A DNA stretch of 64,000 bases from Methylibium sp. NZG (lineage in GTDB: Bacteria; Pseudomonadota; Gammaproteobacteria; Burkholderiales; Burkholderiaceae_C): contig LGRD01000010.1 of the NCBI GenBank assembly GCA_001263235.1, positions 94,848 to 158,847 of the forward strand, read 5' to 3'. Position 1 is the first letter of the stretch. The number at the start of each line of letters is the position of its first letter. Position numbers and translations under genes: made by a program. The notes under the pieces were generated by a model, which saw nothing but the letters and a program-made list of their open reading frames with translations, did not search any database and was not told the origin of the DNA. Shown piece by piece: positions 39,881 to 50,296 of the stretch.

Positions 39881-40570
39881 ATGAAGCTGCTGCTGATCGA
39901 AGACAACCCCGCCATGCGCACGACGCTGCAGCGCAGCTTCGAGCGCCGCGGCATGCAGATCGTGACTTGCGACGACGGCGCCCGCGCGCTCGACCGCTGG
40001 CACGCGAGCAGGCCCGACGTGGTGCTGCTCGACCTCAGCCTGCCGGGCCTGGACGGCCTGGAGGTGCTGGCCCGCGCACGCGCCGCGGGGCTGCGCACCC
40101 CGGTGCTGATCCTGACGGCGCGCGGCACGGTGGGCGACCGCATCCTCGGCCTGAACACCGGCGCCGACGACTACCTGCCCAAGCCGTTCGACCTGGACGA
40201 ACTCGAGGCGCGCGTGCGGGCGCTCGTGCGGCGCTCGGCCGCCGCGCTGGCCGATGACACGCGCACCGAACCCACCGCCGCCGAGTTCTGCGGCCTGCGC
40301 TGCGACAGCCGCAGCGGTGCGGTCTACTTCAACGGCCAAGTGCTCGACCTGCCGCCGCGCGAACTGGCACTGCTGCGCAGCCTGCTCGCCCGGCCCGGAC
40401 ACGCGGTGGCACGCGAGCGGCTGCTCGAAGCCGTGTTCCCTGGCGAACTGCAGGTGCAGGCCGAAGCGATCGAGGTGGTGGCCTACCGGCTGCGCAAGAA
40501 GCTCGCGCACACCGGCGCACAACTGGTCACCTTGCGCGGGCTGGGCTACCTGTTGAAGGCCAGCGCGTGA
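39881..40570 (+). CDS. tctD: OmpR-family response regulator, TctD-like
   Basis: A 229-residue regulator. The receiver domain has LLIEDNPAMR, phospho-acceptor Asp51 in VVLLDLSLPGLDG, and KPFDLDELEARV. The winged-helix DNA-binding domain ends VVAYRLRKKL...TLRGLGYLL. It overlaps the kinase gene by four bases (GTGA), so translation is coupled. Its partner has a TctE-type sensor domain, which suggests a TctD role: controlling tctCBA expression in response to an extracellular carboxylate. That assignment rests on the kinase domain and on location, not on a direct signature. It could also control the copper-oxidase operon lying between. Confidence 0.88.
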   Translation: MKLLLIEDNPAMRTTLQRSFERRGMQIVTCDDGARALDRWHASRPDVVLLDLSLPGLDGLEVLARARAAGLRTPVLILTARGTVGDRILGLNTGADDYLPKPFDLDELEARVRALVRRSAAALADDTRTEPTAAEFCGLRCDSRSGAVYFNGQVLDLPPRELALLRSLLARPGHAVARERLLEAVFPGELQVQAEAIEVVAYRLRKKLAHTGAQLVTLRGLGYLLKASA

Positions 40571-42114
40571 AGGTGCCGCTCTTTCACGGCACCGTGCGCA
40601 GCCTGTCCCTGCGCAGTTTCCTGCTGCTCGGCATCTTGCTGCCGATGGGCGTCTTCATCGTGATCAACACCGTGAGCCTGTACCAGCAGGCGCTGCGGGC
40701 GGCCGACACGGCCTACGACCGCACCCTGCTCGCGTCGGCCAAGTCGATCGGCGAACTGCTGGAGGTCACCGGCACCGGCGCCGAGGCGCAGCTCAAGGCC
40801 ACCGTGCTCTATTCGGCGCTCGAACCGTTCGAGGCCGACAACCGCAGCCGCATGTTCTACAAGGTCACCGGCTTCCAGGGCGAGATGAGTTCAGGCTTCG
40901 CCGATCTGCCGGCGTGGCGCGGCACGTTGCCGACAAAGGGCCTGTACGCAGCGCTGGTGGACTTCTACAACGACGAGTACCGCGGACAGCCGGTGCGCGT
41001 GGCGGTGCTGCTGCAGCCGGTGTCGGGCGTCGGTGGCCACGGCATGGCGACGATCCAGGTGGCCGAGACGCTGGAGCTGCGCCAGACGTTGGCACGCCAG
41101 ATCCTGATCGACACCCTGTGGCGCCAGGCCGCGCTGGTGGCGGTGATCGCAGCACTGGTGTTCGTGGTGGTGCAGCGCGCCACGCGGCCGGTGCGCGAGC
41201 TGAGCGAGCGCCTGACCGCGCGCGACGAGAACGACCTGCAGCCGCTGGCCACCGCCGACGCGCCGCGTGAGCTGCAGCCGCTGGTGCACGCCACCAACCA
41301 CGTCATGGCGCGGCTGGCGCACCTGCTGGAGCACCAGAAGCGTTTCGTGCGCGACACCTCGCACCAGTTGCGCACGCCGCTGGCGGTGCTGAAGACGCAG
41401 CTCCAGTCGGCCCAGCGCGGCGACGTGGCGCCGGCGCAGGCCTTGGCCGAAATGAGCCACACCGTCGCGCGCGCCACCGAACTGGCCAACCAGATGCTGG
41501 CGCTGGCCAAGGTCGAGCAACTGCGCCAGCAGACCGACGCGACCGTGCTCGACTGGGCCGACGTCGTGCGCGCGGTGGCACTCGACCTGTCGGCGCTGAT
41601 CGCCGAGGCGCGGCTCGACTTCTCGATCACCACCGTGCCGTCGCCGGTGCGCGCGCACGAATGGGCGCTGCGCGAGCTGACGCGCAACCTGCTGCACAAC
41701 GCGATCAAGCAGACGCCGGTCGGCTCGCGGCTGGCGGTGAGCCTGACGAACACGCAAACGAACCTGCAAGCCAGCCCGCACGCGGGCCCGCAAGCTGACC
41801 CGCAAGCTGACCTGCACACGAGAGGCCCCTGGGCCTGCCTGACCATCGCCGACAGCGGCCCCGGGCTCGGCCCAGCGCAACGCGAGCGGCTGTTCCAGCC
41901 CTTCGCATCGGGCGCGGGCGACGCGCGCAGCGGCTCCGGTTTGGGGCTGGCCATCTGCCATGGCATCGTCGAGTCGCTGCACGGCAGCATTGCGCTCGAC
42001 AACCGCGAGGAAGAGGGGCGCGTCGTGGGGCTGGATGCCATCGTGCGGCTTCGGCTGGCTCACAATTCGGCCGCACCCCTCGCCACCGCCATGACCACCC
42101 ACTTGGCGGCCTGA
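40567..42114 (+). CDS. tctE: sensor histidine kinase, TctE-like
   Basis: A 515-residue inner-membrane kinase. Membrane helix 1 (SFLLLGILLPMGVFIVINTVSLY) is followed by a periplasmic domain of about 145 residues resembling the 2CSK_N sensor of TctE (AYDRTLLASAKSIGELL ... RMFYKVTGFQGE). Membrane helix 2 is AALVAVIAALVFVVVQRATRP. A HAMP region, the H-box FVRDTSHQLRTPLAVL (about His266) and an ATPase domain (NLLHNAIKQTP, ADSGPGLG, GSGLGLAICHGIV) follow. There is a low-complexity Gln/Ala/Asp insert before the G1 box. The start is GTG, overlapping the regulator stop. TctE kinases sense tricarboxylates, and the ligand here is unknown. Confidence 0.9.
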   Translation: MKVPLFHGTVRSLSLRSFLLLGILLPMGVFIVINTVSLYQQALRAADTAYDRTLLASAKSIGELLEVTGTGAEAQLKATVLYSALEPFEADNRSRMFYKVTGFQGEMSSGFADLPAWRGTLPTKGLYAALVDFYNDEYRGQPVRVAVLLQPVSGVGGHGMATIQVAETLELRQTLARQILIDTLWRQAALVAVIAALVFVVVQRATRPVRELSERLTARDENDLQPLATADAPRELQPLVHATNHVMARLAHLLEHQKRFVRDTSHQLRTPLAVLKTQLQSAQRGDVAPAQALAEMSHTVARATELANQMLALAKVEQLRQQTDATVLDWADVVRAVALDLSALIAEARLDFSITTVPSPVRAHEWALRELTRNLLHNAIKQTPVGSRLAVSLTNTQTNLQASPHAGPQADPQADLHTRGPWACLTIADSGPGLGPAQRERLFQPFASGAGDARSGSGLGLAICHGIVESLHGSIALDNREEEGRVVGLDAIVRLRLAHNSAAPLATAMTTHLAA

Positions 42115-42167
42115 CGGCGAAACCGAATCCGATCGACCACCCCCTGAACGACAGGCCGAACCCGACG

Positions 42168-42602
42168 ATGCAGAACGACAAGAAGCCACCCGACTCCGCG
42201 CCCGGCGACCGGGTTCGCCTGGACAAGTGGCTCTGGGCCGCACGCTTCTTCAAGACCCGCGGCCTGGCGGGCGACGAGATCGGCAAGGGCCGCGTCGATG
42301 TGAATGGGCAGGCGGCCAAGGCGTCGAAGGAGCTGCGCGTCGGCGACCTCGTGAGCCTGCGCCAGGGCGAGGTGCTGCGCACCGTTGAGATCCGGGCTCT
42401 GGGCGTGCAGCGCGGGCCGGCACCGGTCGCCCAGGCGATGTATGAAGAAACCGCCGACAGCCTGGCGCAGCGCCAGAAGATCGCCGCCCAACGCCGCCTC
42501 AACCCGGAGCCGGCGCTGAGCATCGAGCAGGGCCGGCCGACCAAGCGCGACCGGCGCCAGCTGGCCGACTGGAACCGCTGGAGCGCCACGGCCGACGAGT
42601 GA
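42168..42602 (+). CDS. hslR: Hsp15-like S4-domain RNA-binding protein
   Basis: A 144-residue protein with an S4 domain: [44 protein letters not shown] basic tail follows ([16 protein letters not shown]). It matches HslR/Hsp15, a heat-shock protein that rescues stalled 50S subunits carrying nascent chains. It lies immediately before grpE and probably shares heat-shock regulation, although no RpoH promoter is obvious just upstream. Confidence 0.93.
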   Translation: MQNDKKPPDSAPGDRVRLDKWLWAARFFKTRGLAGDEIGKGRVDVNGQAAKASKELRVGDLVSLRQGEVLRTVEIRALGVQRGPAPVAQAMYEETADSLAQRQKIAAQRRLNPEPALSIEQGRPTKRDRRQLADWNRWSATADE

Positions 42603-42685
42603 CCCCTGCCGCGGCCCGAGGCGCAAACCCCATCACGGATCGGCTCGCCGCGGGCCCTGCGGCCAGCACCTCTTCACTTGACCCT

Positions 42686-42713
42686 CTTGAATCTGAGGGC
42701 AATGCCACCAGAT
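42686..42713 (+). promoter_or_regulatory. putative RpoH (sigma-32) promoter of grpE
   Basis: CTTGAA (42686-42691), a 13-base gap and CCACCAGAT (42705-42713) lie about 30-55 bases before grpE. The -35 box fits sigma-32 (CTTGAA). The -10 is a weak match to CCCCATNT but resembles the one seen before dnaK. Confidence 0.42.
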
Positions 42714-42739
42714 CGACGGCTGCGGAGAACCTGTCACCG

Positions 42740-43285
42740 ATGTCAAACCACGAACCCACCCCCCCCAACCCCGACCTCGCCGACCAGGCAGGCATGGCGC
42801 CCGCGGCAGAGCCTGAACCGGCTGATCTGAGCCTCGCAACCCGCCTGGCCGAGCTGGAGGCGCGCCACGCCGACGTGTCCGACGCCTTCCTGCGCGCCAA
42901 GGCCGAGGCCGAGAACACCCGCCGCCGCGCCGAAGACGAAATCTCGAAGGCGCGCAAGTACGCCGTCGAGAGCTTCGCCGAGAGCCTGCTGCCGGTGAAG
43001 GACAGCCTGGAGGCGGCGATCGCGATTCAATCCGCCACGCCCGAGCAGTTGCTCGAAGGCGTGCACGCCACTTTGCGGCAGCTCGCCGCGGCGCTGGAGC
43101 GCAACAAGGTGCTGGAGATCAACCCGGCCCCCGGCGTGAAGTTCGACCCCCACCAGCACCAGGCCATCAGCGTGGTGCCTGCCCAGCAGGAAGCCAACAC
43201 GGTGGTGACGGTGCTGCAAAAGGGCTACGTCATCTCCGACCGTGTGCTGCGACCGGCCTTGATCACGGTGGCCGGCGCCGGCTGA
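42740..43285 (+). CDS. grpE: nucleotide exchange factor GrpE
   Basis: A 181-residue GrpE: a variable acidic N-terminus, a long coiled coil ([29 protein letters not shown]), then the beta-wing with [15 protein letters not shown] and [23 protein letters not shown]. It accelerates ADP release from DnaK and acts as a thermosensor. ATG at 42740 is chosen; the frame is open upstream, but the extra residues overlap hslR and the candidate RpoH promoter. It belongs to the hslR-grpE-dnaK-dnaJ cluster. Confidence 0.96.
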   Translation: MSNHEPTPPNPDLADQAGMAPAAEPEPADLSLATRLAELEARHADVSDAFLRAKAEAENTRRRAEDEISKARKYAVESFAESLLPVKDSLEAAIAIQSATPEQLLEGVHATLRQLAAALERNKVLEINPAPGVKFDPHQHQAISVVPAQQEANTVVTVLQKGYVISDRVLRPALITVAGAG

Positions 43286-43353
43286 AAGACGCGAACGATC
43301 ATCAGGCCGTTTCCACATTGCGGCGATTGCGACGAATGCGACGACCGCGGGCC

Positions 43354-43380
43354 CTTGAAAGCCCACACCTTATCCACAAC
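43354..43380 (+). promoter_or_regulatory. putative RpoH (sigma-32) promoter of dnaK
   Basis: CCCTTGAAA with CTTGAA at 43354-43359 is an excellent sigma-32 -35 box. After about 14 bases, CCACAAC at 43374-43380 is the best -10 candidate. It lies in the 133-base grpE-dnaK gap, about 40-65 bases before dnaK, and echoes the arrangement before grpE. Confidence 0.55.
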
Positions 43381-43418
43381 TCCAAGACAACCGAATATCG
43401 CTTTCAGGAGCACGCGAC

Positions 43419-45380
<1,962 letters not shown>

Positions 45381-45513
45381 GCTTGATGGTCACCGGGCTC
45401 GGCCCCGGTGGTCCCCGCCGCGTTGGAGCGTGCGGCCGTCAATTGGCGGTCTGCGGCTCGGCGCGGCGTCTTCGTTTCAGGCAATGAACGTGATTCGATG
45501 AACAGGTGAGCTG

Positions 45514-46668
45514 ATGGCCAAGCGCGACTACTACGAAACCCTCGGCGTGGCGAAGAACGCGAGCGACGACGACATCAAGAAGGCCTACCGCAAGCTGGCC
45601 ATGAAGCACCACCCCGACCGTAACCAGGGCGACGGTGCCAAGAAGTCGGAAGAGAAATTCAAGGAGGCCAAGGAGGCCTACGAGATGCTGTCCGACGCGC
45701 AAAAGCGCGCCGCGTACGACCAGTTCGGCCATGCCGGCGTCGACCCCAACATGGGCGGCGGCCGGCCCGGGCCGGGGCAGGAAGGCTTCGGCGGGTTTGC
45801 CGAGGCCTTCGGCGACATCTTCGGCGACATCTTCGGCGGCCAAGGCGGCCAGGGCGGCCGCCGCGGCCCGGGCGGGCAGCAGGTGTTCCGCGGCGCCGAC
45901 CTGAACTACGCGATGGAGATCACGCTCGAAGAAGCGGCCGGCGGCAAGGACTCGCAGATTCGCATTCCCTCTTACGAAAGCTGCGAGACCTGCCATGGCA
46001 CCGGCGCCAAGCCGGGCACCAGCGCCAAGACCTGCGGCACCTGCAGCGGCGCCGGCACGGTCCACATGCGCCAGGGCTTCTTCAGCATCCAGCAGGCCTG
46101 CCCGCAGTGCCACGGCACCGGCAAGATCATTCCCGACCCATGCACCACCTGCAACGGGCAAGGCAGGGTCAAGAAGAACAAGACGCTGGAGGTGAAGATC
46201 CCCGCCGGCATCAACGAGGGCATGCGCATCCGCTCCACCGGCAACGGCGAGCCGGGCACCAACGGCGGGCCGTCGGGCGACCTGTACATCGAGATCCGCA
46301 TCAAGCAGCACGAGGTCTTCGAGCGCGACGGCGACGACCTGCACTGCACCGTGCCGGTCGGCCTGACGATGGCCGCCCTCGGCGGCGCCATCGAGGTGCC
46401 CACGCTGGGCGGCAACGCCGAGATCGACCTGCCCGAAGGCACCCAGCACGGCAAGACCTTCCGCCTGCGCGGCAAAGGCATCCGCGGCGTGCGCTCCAGC
46501 TACCCCGGCGACCTGTACTGCCACGTCAGTGTGGAGACGCCGATCAAGCTGACCGAACACCAACGCAAGCTGCTGAAGGAGCTCGACGATTCGTTCAAGA
46601 AGTCGGGGGATCGGCATTCGCCGAATGCGATGTCTTGGACGGATCGGGTGAAGGGCATATTCAAGTAG
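45514..46668 (+). CDS. dnaJ: chaperone protein DnaJ
   Basis: A 384-residue DnaJ. The J-domain is [20 protein letters not shown] with HPD in HHPDRNQG. A Gly/Phe-rich region follows, then four zinc-finger repeats ([32 protein letters not shown]), C-terminal substrate-binding domains and the end [12 protein letters not shown]. It stimulates DnaK ATPase and delivers substrates. It is last in the hslR-grpE-dnaK-dnaJ cluster. Confidence 0.98.
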   Translation: MAKRDYYETLGVAKNASDDDIKKAYRKLAMKHHPDRNQGDGAKKSEEKFKEAKEAYEMLSDAQKRAAYDQFGHAGVDPNMGGGRPGPGQEGFGGFAEAFGDIFGDIFGGQGGQGGRRGPGGQQVFRGADLNYAMEITLEEAAGGKDSQIRIPSYESCETCHGTGAKPGTSAKTCGTCSGAGTVHMRQGFFSIQQACPQCHGTGKIIPDPCTTCNGQGRVKKNKTLEVKIPAGINEGMRIRSTGNGEPGTNGGPSGDLYIEIRIKQHEVFERDGDDLHCTVPVGLTMAALGGAIEVPTLGGNAEIDLPEGTQHGKTFRLRGKGIRGVRSSYPGDLYCHVSVETPIKLTEHQRKLLKELDDSFKKSGDRHSPNAMSWTDRVKGIFK

Positions 46669-46738
46669 CGGGTGAGGTGACTTTGCGCCACGTGCCTGCA
46701 AGAATGATCGTGGCACCACCTCCTGCAAAGGCACCCGA

Positions 46739-47134
46739 ATGACCACCTCAGGATTCGTCGCTTCGCACGCCAAGGACGCTCAGTTCGAAAGAGGACTCCG
46801 CTCCTTCTTCGAGTACCGCGATCTCGGTATCAAGCATGCAACCGACGGCCGTGTCGTCGCACATGTCATCCGATCTGCAGCGGGCTCGGCGTTTTCGAGC
46901 CAGCCGCACCTGCACAAGACGACGTTTCAGATGGTCTACGTCTTGAAGGGTTGGATCGAGTTCGAGTACGAGGGCCAAGGCCGGGTGCGGCTCGAAGCCG
47001 GCTCGTGCGTGCATCAACCACCGGGTATCCGCCACCGCGAACTGGGGCACAGCGACGACATCGAGATGCTCGAAATCGCTTTGCCTGCTGGCTTTGCGAC
47101 CGAGGAGGTGGAGTCGGTTCAAACACCAGGGTGA
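46739..47134 (+). CDS. cupin-domain protein
   Basis: A 131-residue single cupin barrel. The metal-site motif 1 is QPHLHKTTFQMVYVLKGWIEFEYEG (histidines in HLH and the following acidic/aromatic positions), and motif 2 is CVHQPPGIRHRELGHSDD. Such proteins bind a metal and can be small enzymes or sensors; no substrate can be inferred. It is preceded by CACCTCCTGC, and ATG at 46739 is the natural start. It lies between dnaJ and a toxin-antitoxin pair and seems to be an independent accessory gene. Confidence 0.85.
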   Translation: MTTSGFVASHAKDAQFERGLRSFFEYRDLGIKHATDGRVVAHVIRSAAGSAFSSQPHLHKTTFQMVYVLKGWIEFEYEGQGRVRLEAGSCVHQPPGIRHRELGHSDDIEMLEIALPAGFATEEVESVQTPG

Positions 47135-47228
47135 AAGGCACCCTCGCCACGCGTTGCCGCAATGCGCGCTTCGCCGCTCAGTTTCGCCAACTGCACGCTC
47201 AGCAGAAATCCGAGGGAACTCCAACGCA

Positions 47229-47660
47229 TTAGGCGGCTGTTTCCTTTTCGTACCAGTCCTGCAGTGCCAGTCCGGCAAAGCCTGCGAAGTCTCGGGTGTT
47301 CCGGGTCACCAAGGTCAGTCCACTGGTAACAGCAATCGCAGCGATTTCACCGTCCGTGCGCGGCGCTGGGCGGCTGATGCCGGCGAGCCGCGCGCGTTCT
47401 TCGCCCAGCCAGGCTGCCGCCTTCGAGTCGTAGGGCAGCACGCTGGTCCTGGCCACCAAGCCTTCGATCCAGGTCCGGAACCACACGCGACGTGTTCCAG
47501 AGGGCAGGCGGGCGCAGCCGAAGAAGAGCTCCTCCAGCGTCGGCGCGCCGATGGCGCAGGCGGCTTCGTGCATTTGCAGCGCCGATGCCAACGCCGGGTT
47601 GGGTACCGCCTTGGTCAGTTCCGAGACCACGTTCGTATCGAGCAAGAATCGCAGGGCCAT
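47229..47660 (-). CDS. vapC: VapC-type PIN-domain toxin
   Basis: A 143-residue PIN-domain ribonuclease. The active-site acidic residues are in MALRFLLDTNVVSEL (Asp8 and Glu14), TDGEIAAIAVTSG and the conserved TRNTRDFAGF. VapC/FitB-type toxins cut specific RNAs, often tRNAs, and are neutralised by the antitoxin encoded just upstream. The pair is on the minus strand with 11 bases between the genes, typical of a toxin-antitoxin operon autoregulated by the complex. Confidence 0.93.
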   Translation of the reverse strand: MALRFLLDTNVVSELTKAVPNPALASALQMHEAACAIGAPTLEELFFGCARLPSGTRRVWFRTWIEGLVARTSVLPYDSKAAAWLGEERARLAGISRPAPRTDGEIAAIAVTSGLTLVTRNTRDFAGFAGLALQDWYEKETAA

Positions 47661-47671
47661 GCGAGTGAGGC

Positions 47672-47953
47672 TCAGGTGAGATCGGTGACCGACCGCTCGC
47701 TCTGATCGCGCAGCCCGCCCAACTCTTCGTCACTGAAGAGCGCGATACCGGCCGAAACGGCCTGCGAACGCAGCGACGAAGTAAAGGCAAGCAGGCCCTC
47801 GCGCGGAACCGACAGGCGCTCGTACTCGGCCTCGGACATCAAAACAGCCACGGGCCTGCCACGACGGGTAATCCGAATTGCCTTGCCGGATTCCGCCTGA
47901 TTGACCAGTTGAGCAAACTGGGACTTGGCTTCGGCAATCGAAAAATCAGGCAC
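47672..47953 (-). CDS. vapB: Phd/YefM-family antitoxin of the VapC pair
   Basis: A 93-residue antitoxin with the Phd/YefM N-terminal fold: PDFSIAEAKSQFAQLVNQAESGKAIRI, then TRRGRPVAVLMSEAEYERL. A flexible C-terminal region that wraps the toxin follows. The frame is open to 48016, but GTG at 47953 is preferred: AGAGGTG lies just upstream, and the protein then begins with the usual PDFSIAEAK. The antitoxin gene comes first, toxin second, as is standard. Autorepression through the N-terminal DNA-binding fold is likely. Confidence 0.9.
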   Translation of the reverse strand: MPDFSIAEAKSQFAQLVNQAESGKAIRITRRGRPVAVLMSEAEYERLSVPREGLLAFTSSLRSQAVSAGIALFSDEELGGLRDQSERSVTDLT

Positions 47954-48029
47954 GGCACACCTCTTGATGACCATCGAGATGACCATCTTAGGGTCTGCTT
48001 TCGCATCGGTCAACACACAATCCTGTTCA

Positions 48030-49181
48030 TCAGAACAAGTCGCCCTGGCCGTCGGCAGCCTGCAGTCGAGGCTTGCGAAACTGCGCTAGATCAAGCTCCA
48101 CCCGCTCGCGGTTCAGCCCCAACCGCGCCGCCGCCTTGTCGAAGCGCTGGCGCAGCAGTTGCGCCCAAACGCCCTCACCGCGCATGCGCGCGCCGAAGCG
48201 GGCGTCGTAGTCGCGGCCGCCTCGCATCTCGCGCACACGCGCCATCACGCGCGCGGCGCGTTCGGGGAAGTGCTGGGCCAGCCACTGCTGGAACAGAGGG
48301 TTCACCTCCCACGGCAGCCGCAACACGACGCTGAAGGCCGACGTGGCACCGGCGTCGGCAGCGGCTTGCAGGATGCGCTCGAGTTCGGGCTCGTTGATGA
48401 ACGGGATGACGGGCGACACGCTCACGCCCACCGGCACGCCGGCCCGGGCCAGCGCCTCGATCGTCTTCAGCCGGCGCTGCGGCGCGGCAGCGCGCGGTTC
48501 GAGGATGCGCGACAAGCCGGCATCGAGCGACGTGACCGAGACGTACACCGCCGCGAGCCGGCGCGCGGCCATCGGTGCGATCAGGTCGAGGTCGCGCTCG
48601 ACGCCGGACGATTTGGTGACGAGCGAGAACGGGTGGCTGCATTCGGCCATCACCTCCAGCACCGCGCGCGTGATGCGCAGCTTGCGCTCGACCGGCTGGT
48701 AAGCGTCCGTCGCCGAGCCGATGTTGAGCAGCCGCGGCTCGTAGGCGCGCGCCGCAAACGCTTCGCGCAGGCGCTGGGCGGCGTTGACCTTGGCGATGAT
48801 GCGGGTCTCGAAGTCCAGGCCCGGCGACAGGTTGAGGTAGCTGTGCGTCGGGCGGGCGAAGCAGTAGACGCAGCCGTGTTCGCAACCTCGGTAGGGGTTG
48901 ATCGACAGGTCGAACGAGATGTCGAGCGAGTCGTTGCTGGTCAGGATGGACTTGACGCGTTCTTCGATGACCTGCGTGGCCGGCGGCAGCCGCTCCTCGG
49001 TGGCGGCTTGGTCGAGCGTGCCCCAGCCGTCGTCCCAGTCTTCGGTGGCGTGCTTGGTGAAGCGGTGCTCGATGGCCCAGGCGGTGCCGCGGCCCTTGCG
49101 CGAGCCGGGCTGGGGCAGCTCGACCAGCGGCTGGATCTGGATCTTTTGAGGCGTGTTGCGTGGGTCTGGGTGCGGCGACAT
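48030..49181 (-). CDS. radical SAM protein, PA0069 / spore-photoproduct-lyase-like family
   Basis: A 383-residue radical SAM enzyme. The [4Fe-4S] cluster motif is CEHGCVYC (Cys100, Cys104, Cys107) in NPYRGCEHGCVYCFARPTH. It is followed by SAM-binding GSATDAYQPVE and FSLVTKSS. The family (PA0069/Rv2578c) is related to spore photoproduct lyase, which repairs a UV-induced thymine lesion, but its own reaction is not established. A near-consensus LexA site lies directly before the start codon, implying induction by DNA damage and fitting a repair-related role. The conserved N-terminus (GRGTAWAIEHRFTKH) supports the ATG at 49181. Confidence 0.9.
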   Translation of the reverse strand: MSPHPDPRNTPQKIQIQPLVELPQPGSRKGRGTAWAIEHRFTKHATEDWDDGWGTLDQAATEERLPPATQVIEERVKSILTSNDSLDISFDLSINPYRGCEHGCVYCFARPTHSYLNLSPGLDFETRIIAKVNAAQRLREAFAARAYEPRLLNIGSATDAYQPVERKLRITRAVLEVMAECSHPFSLVTKSSGVERDLDLIAPMAARRLAAVYVSVTSLDAGLSRILEPRAAAPQRRLKTIEALARAGVPVGVSVSPVIPFINEPELERILQAAADAGATSAFSVVLRLPWEVNPLFQQWLAQHFPERAARVMARVREMRGGRDYDARFGARMRGEGVWAQLLRQRFDKAAARLGLNRERVELDLAQFRKPRLQAADGQGDLF

Positions 49182-49182
49182 A

Positions 49183-49198
49183 CTGTTAATATATACAG
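49183..49198 (-). promoter_or_regulatory. LexA (SOS) box upstream of the radical SAM gene
   Basis: On the minus strand the site reads CTGTATATATTAACAG, i.e. CTGT-N8-ACAG, matching 14 of 16 positions of the CTGTATATATATACAG consensus. It ends one base before the ATG of the PA0069-like gene, where bound LexA would block transcription or elongation. The only other neighbour is the MITE-like element, so the radical SAM gene is the clear target. Confidence 0.8.
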
Positions 49199-49242
49199 CC
49201 TCTTGCCGCAGCGCCAGCCCGAACAGGCTCGTGCGCCTTGAC

Positions 49243-49542
49243 TAGGGCCTGTTCACACTACGGGGAGGCACGCGTGACTCAGCAAACGGGCGCCGGCAAG
49301 GCTGAAGCAGGCGTAGCCTGCGCTCCGCTTGGCCGTGCCGCAGCCATAGCGGCTGCTATGGCGAGGATTTGCAACGCGGCCGGCGCCCGTTTGCTGAGAT
49401 CACCCTACGGGCCGGGGTACCCCAAGGCGCTGGGCCGCGTTGCGCCGCTTGCCCGGGCGCCCAGCCCGGGCTGCGCGTCACGCCTTGCCCAGCGCCTTGG
49501 GCCACCCCGGCGCGTGCCTCCCCGTAGTGTGAACAGGCCCTA
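49243..49542. mobile_element. 296-bp MITE-like element with perfect 30-bp terminal inverted repeats
   Basis: GGGCCTGTTCACAC... at 49245-49274 is exactly mirrored by 49511-49540 (30 of 30 bases), flanked by TA on both sides (49243-49244 and 49541-49542) as a likely target duplication. Inside, arm 1 (49278-49297 with 49379-49398, 20/20) encloses two smaller hairpins (49307-49321; 49343-49362). Arm 2 (49412-49435 with 49487-49510) encloses 49451-49471. The element therefore folds into a branched cruciform. It has no plausible gene, so it would depend on a transposase elsewhere. It lies between the SOS radical SAM gene and dedA. Confidence 0.85.
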
Positions 49543-49594
49543 ACTCAGCGCCGTCGCACCCTTCGACAGGCCCGGCGTGGCCGGCCGGGCGCGC

Positions 49595-50239
49595 TCACGC
49601 GGGCAGGTTGCGCCGCGCCTTCCACGCACCGAACAGCACGATCAGCCCGGGCACGATGATCATCGCCCAGATGATTTTGTCCAGGTGCAGCTGCACCCAC
49701 GGGATGTTGCCGAACAGGTAGCCCGCGGTGCCGATGCCGCCGACCCACAGCACGGCGCCGACCACGTTGAACAGCGTGAACTTGCTGCGCGTCATCTCGG
49801 CCACACCGGCCACGAACGGGGCGAAGGTGCGCAAAAACGGCATGAAGCGCGCGACGATGATGGTGACGCCGCCGTACTTTTCGTAGAACGCATGCGCCTG
49901 GTTGAAGGCGTTGCGGTTGAAGAAGCGCGAGTTCTCCCACTGGAACACACGCGGGCCGAAGTAGCGGCCGATCGTGTAGTTGCACTGGTCGCCCAAAATG
50001 GCTGCGGCAATCAGCAGCGCCACCACCAGCGGGAAGTTCATCAGCCCCGCCCCGGCCAGCGCGCCGACGACGAACAGCAGGGAGTCGCCCGGCAAAAACG
50101 GCATGACGACGATGCCCGTCTCGATGAAGATGATCATGAACAGCAGCGCGTACACCCAGGCGCCGTAGTTCTGCACGAAGTTGGCCAGGTGCACATCGAC
50201 GTTGAGGATGAAGTCGATCAGAAAGGCAGCGATTTCCAT
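49595..50239 (-). CDS. DedA-family membrane protein
   Basis: A 214-residue membrane protein of the DedA/SNARE-associated family. Features: the amphipathic start FVQNYGAWVYALLFMIIFIETGIVV, FLPGDSLLFVVGALAG, GDQCNYTIGRYFGPRVF, and the re-entrant motif IIVARFMPFLRTFAPFVAGVAEM with the functionally important arginines, plus four or five membrane helices. DedA proteins contribute to lipid-carrier (undecaprenyl phosphate) recycling and proton-motive-force maintenance. It is divergent from mutL with 57 bases between the starts. Confidence 0.95.
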   Translation of the reverse strand: MEIAAFLIDFILNVDVHLANFVQNYGAWVYALLFMIIFIETGIVVMPFLPGDSLLFVVGALAGAGLMNFPLVVALLIAAAILGDQCNYTIGRYFGPRVFQWENSRFFNRNAFNQAHAFYEKYGGVTIIVARFMPFLRTFAPFVAGVAEMTRSKFTLFNVVGAVLWVGGIGTAGYLFGNIPWVQLHLDKIIWAMIIVPGLIVLFGAWKARRNLPA

Positions 50240-50296
50240 GGGCCGCGATTATCCCGGCGAGCCGTAGCCCGCTCGCCCGCTTCCTACAATGCGCCG

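Noticed and set aside
45381..45513. Hairpin between dnaK and dnaJ as a terminator
   Set aside because: The stem is good but has no T-run, and dnaJ has no obvious promoter, so read-through is expected; treated as part of the gap only.
49238..49543. 101-residue open frame across the MITE-like element
   Set aside because: It coincides exactly with inverted repeats, has no ribosome-binding site, and its composition follows from the palindromes.
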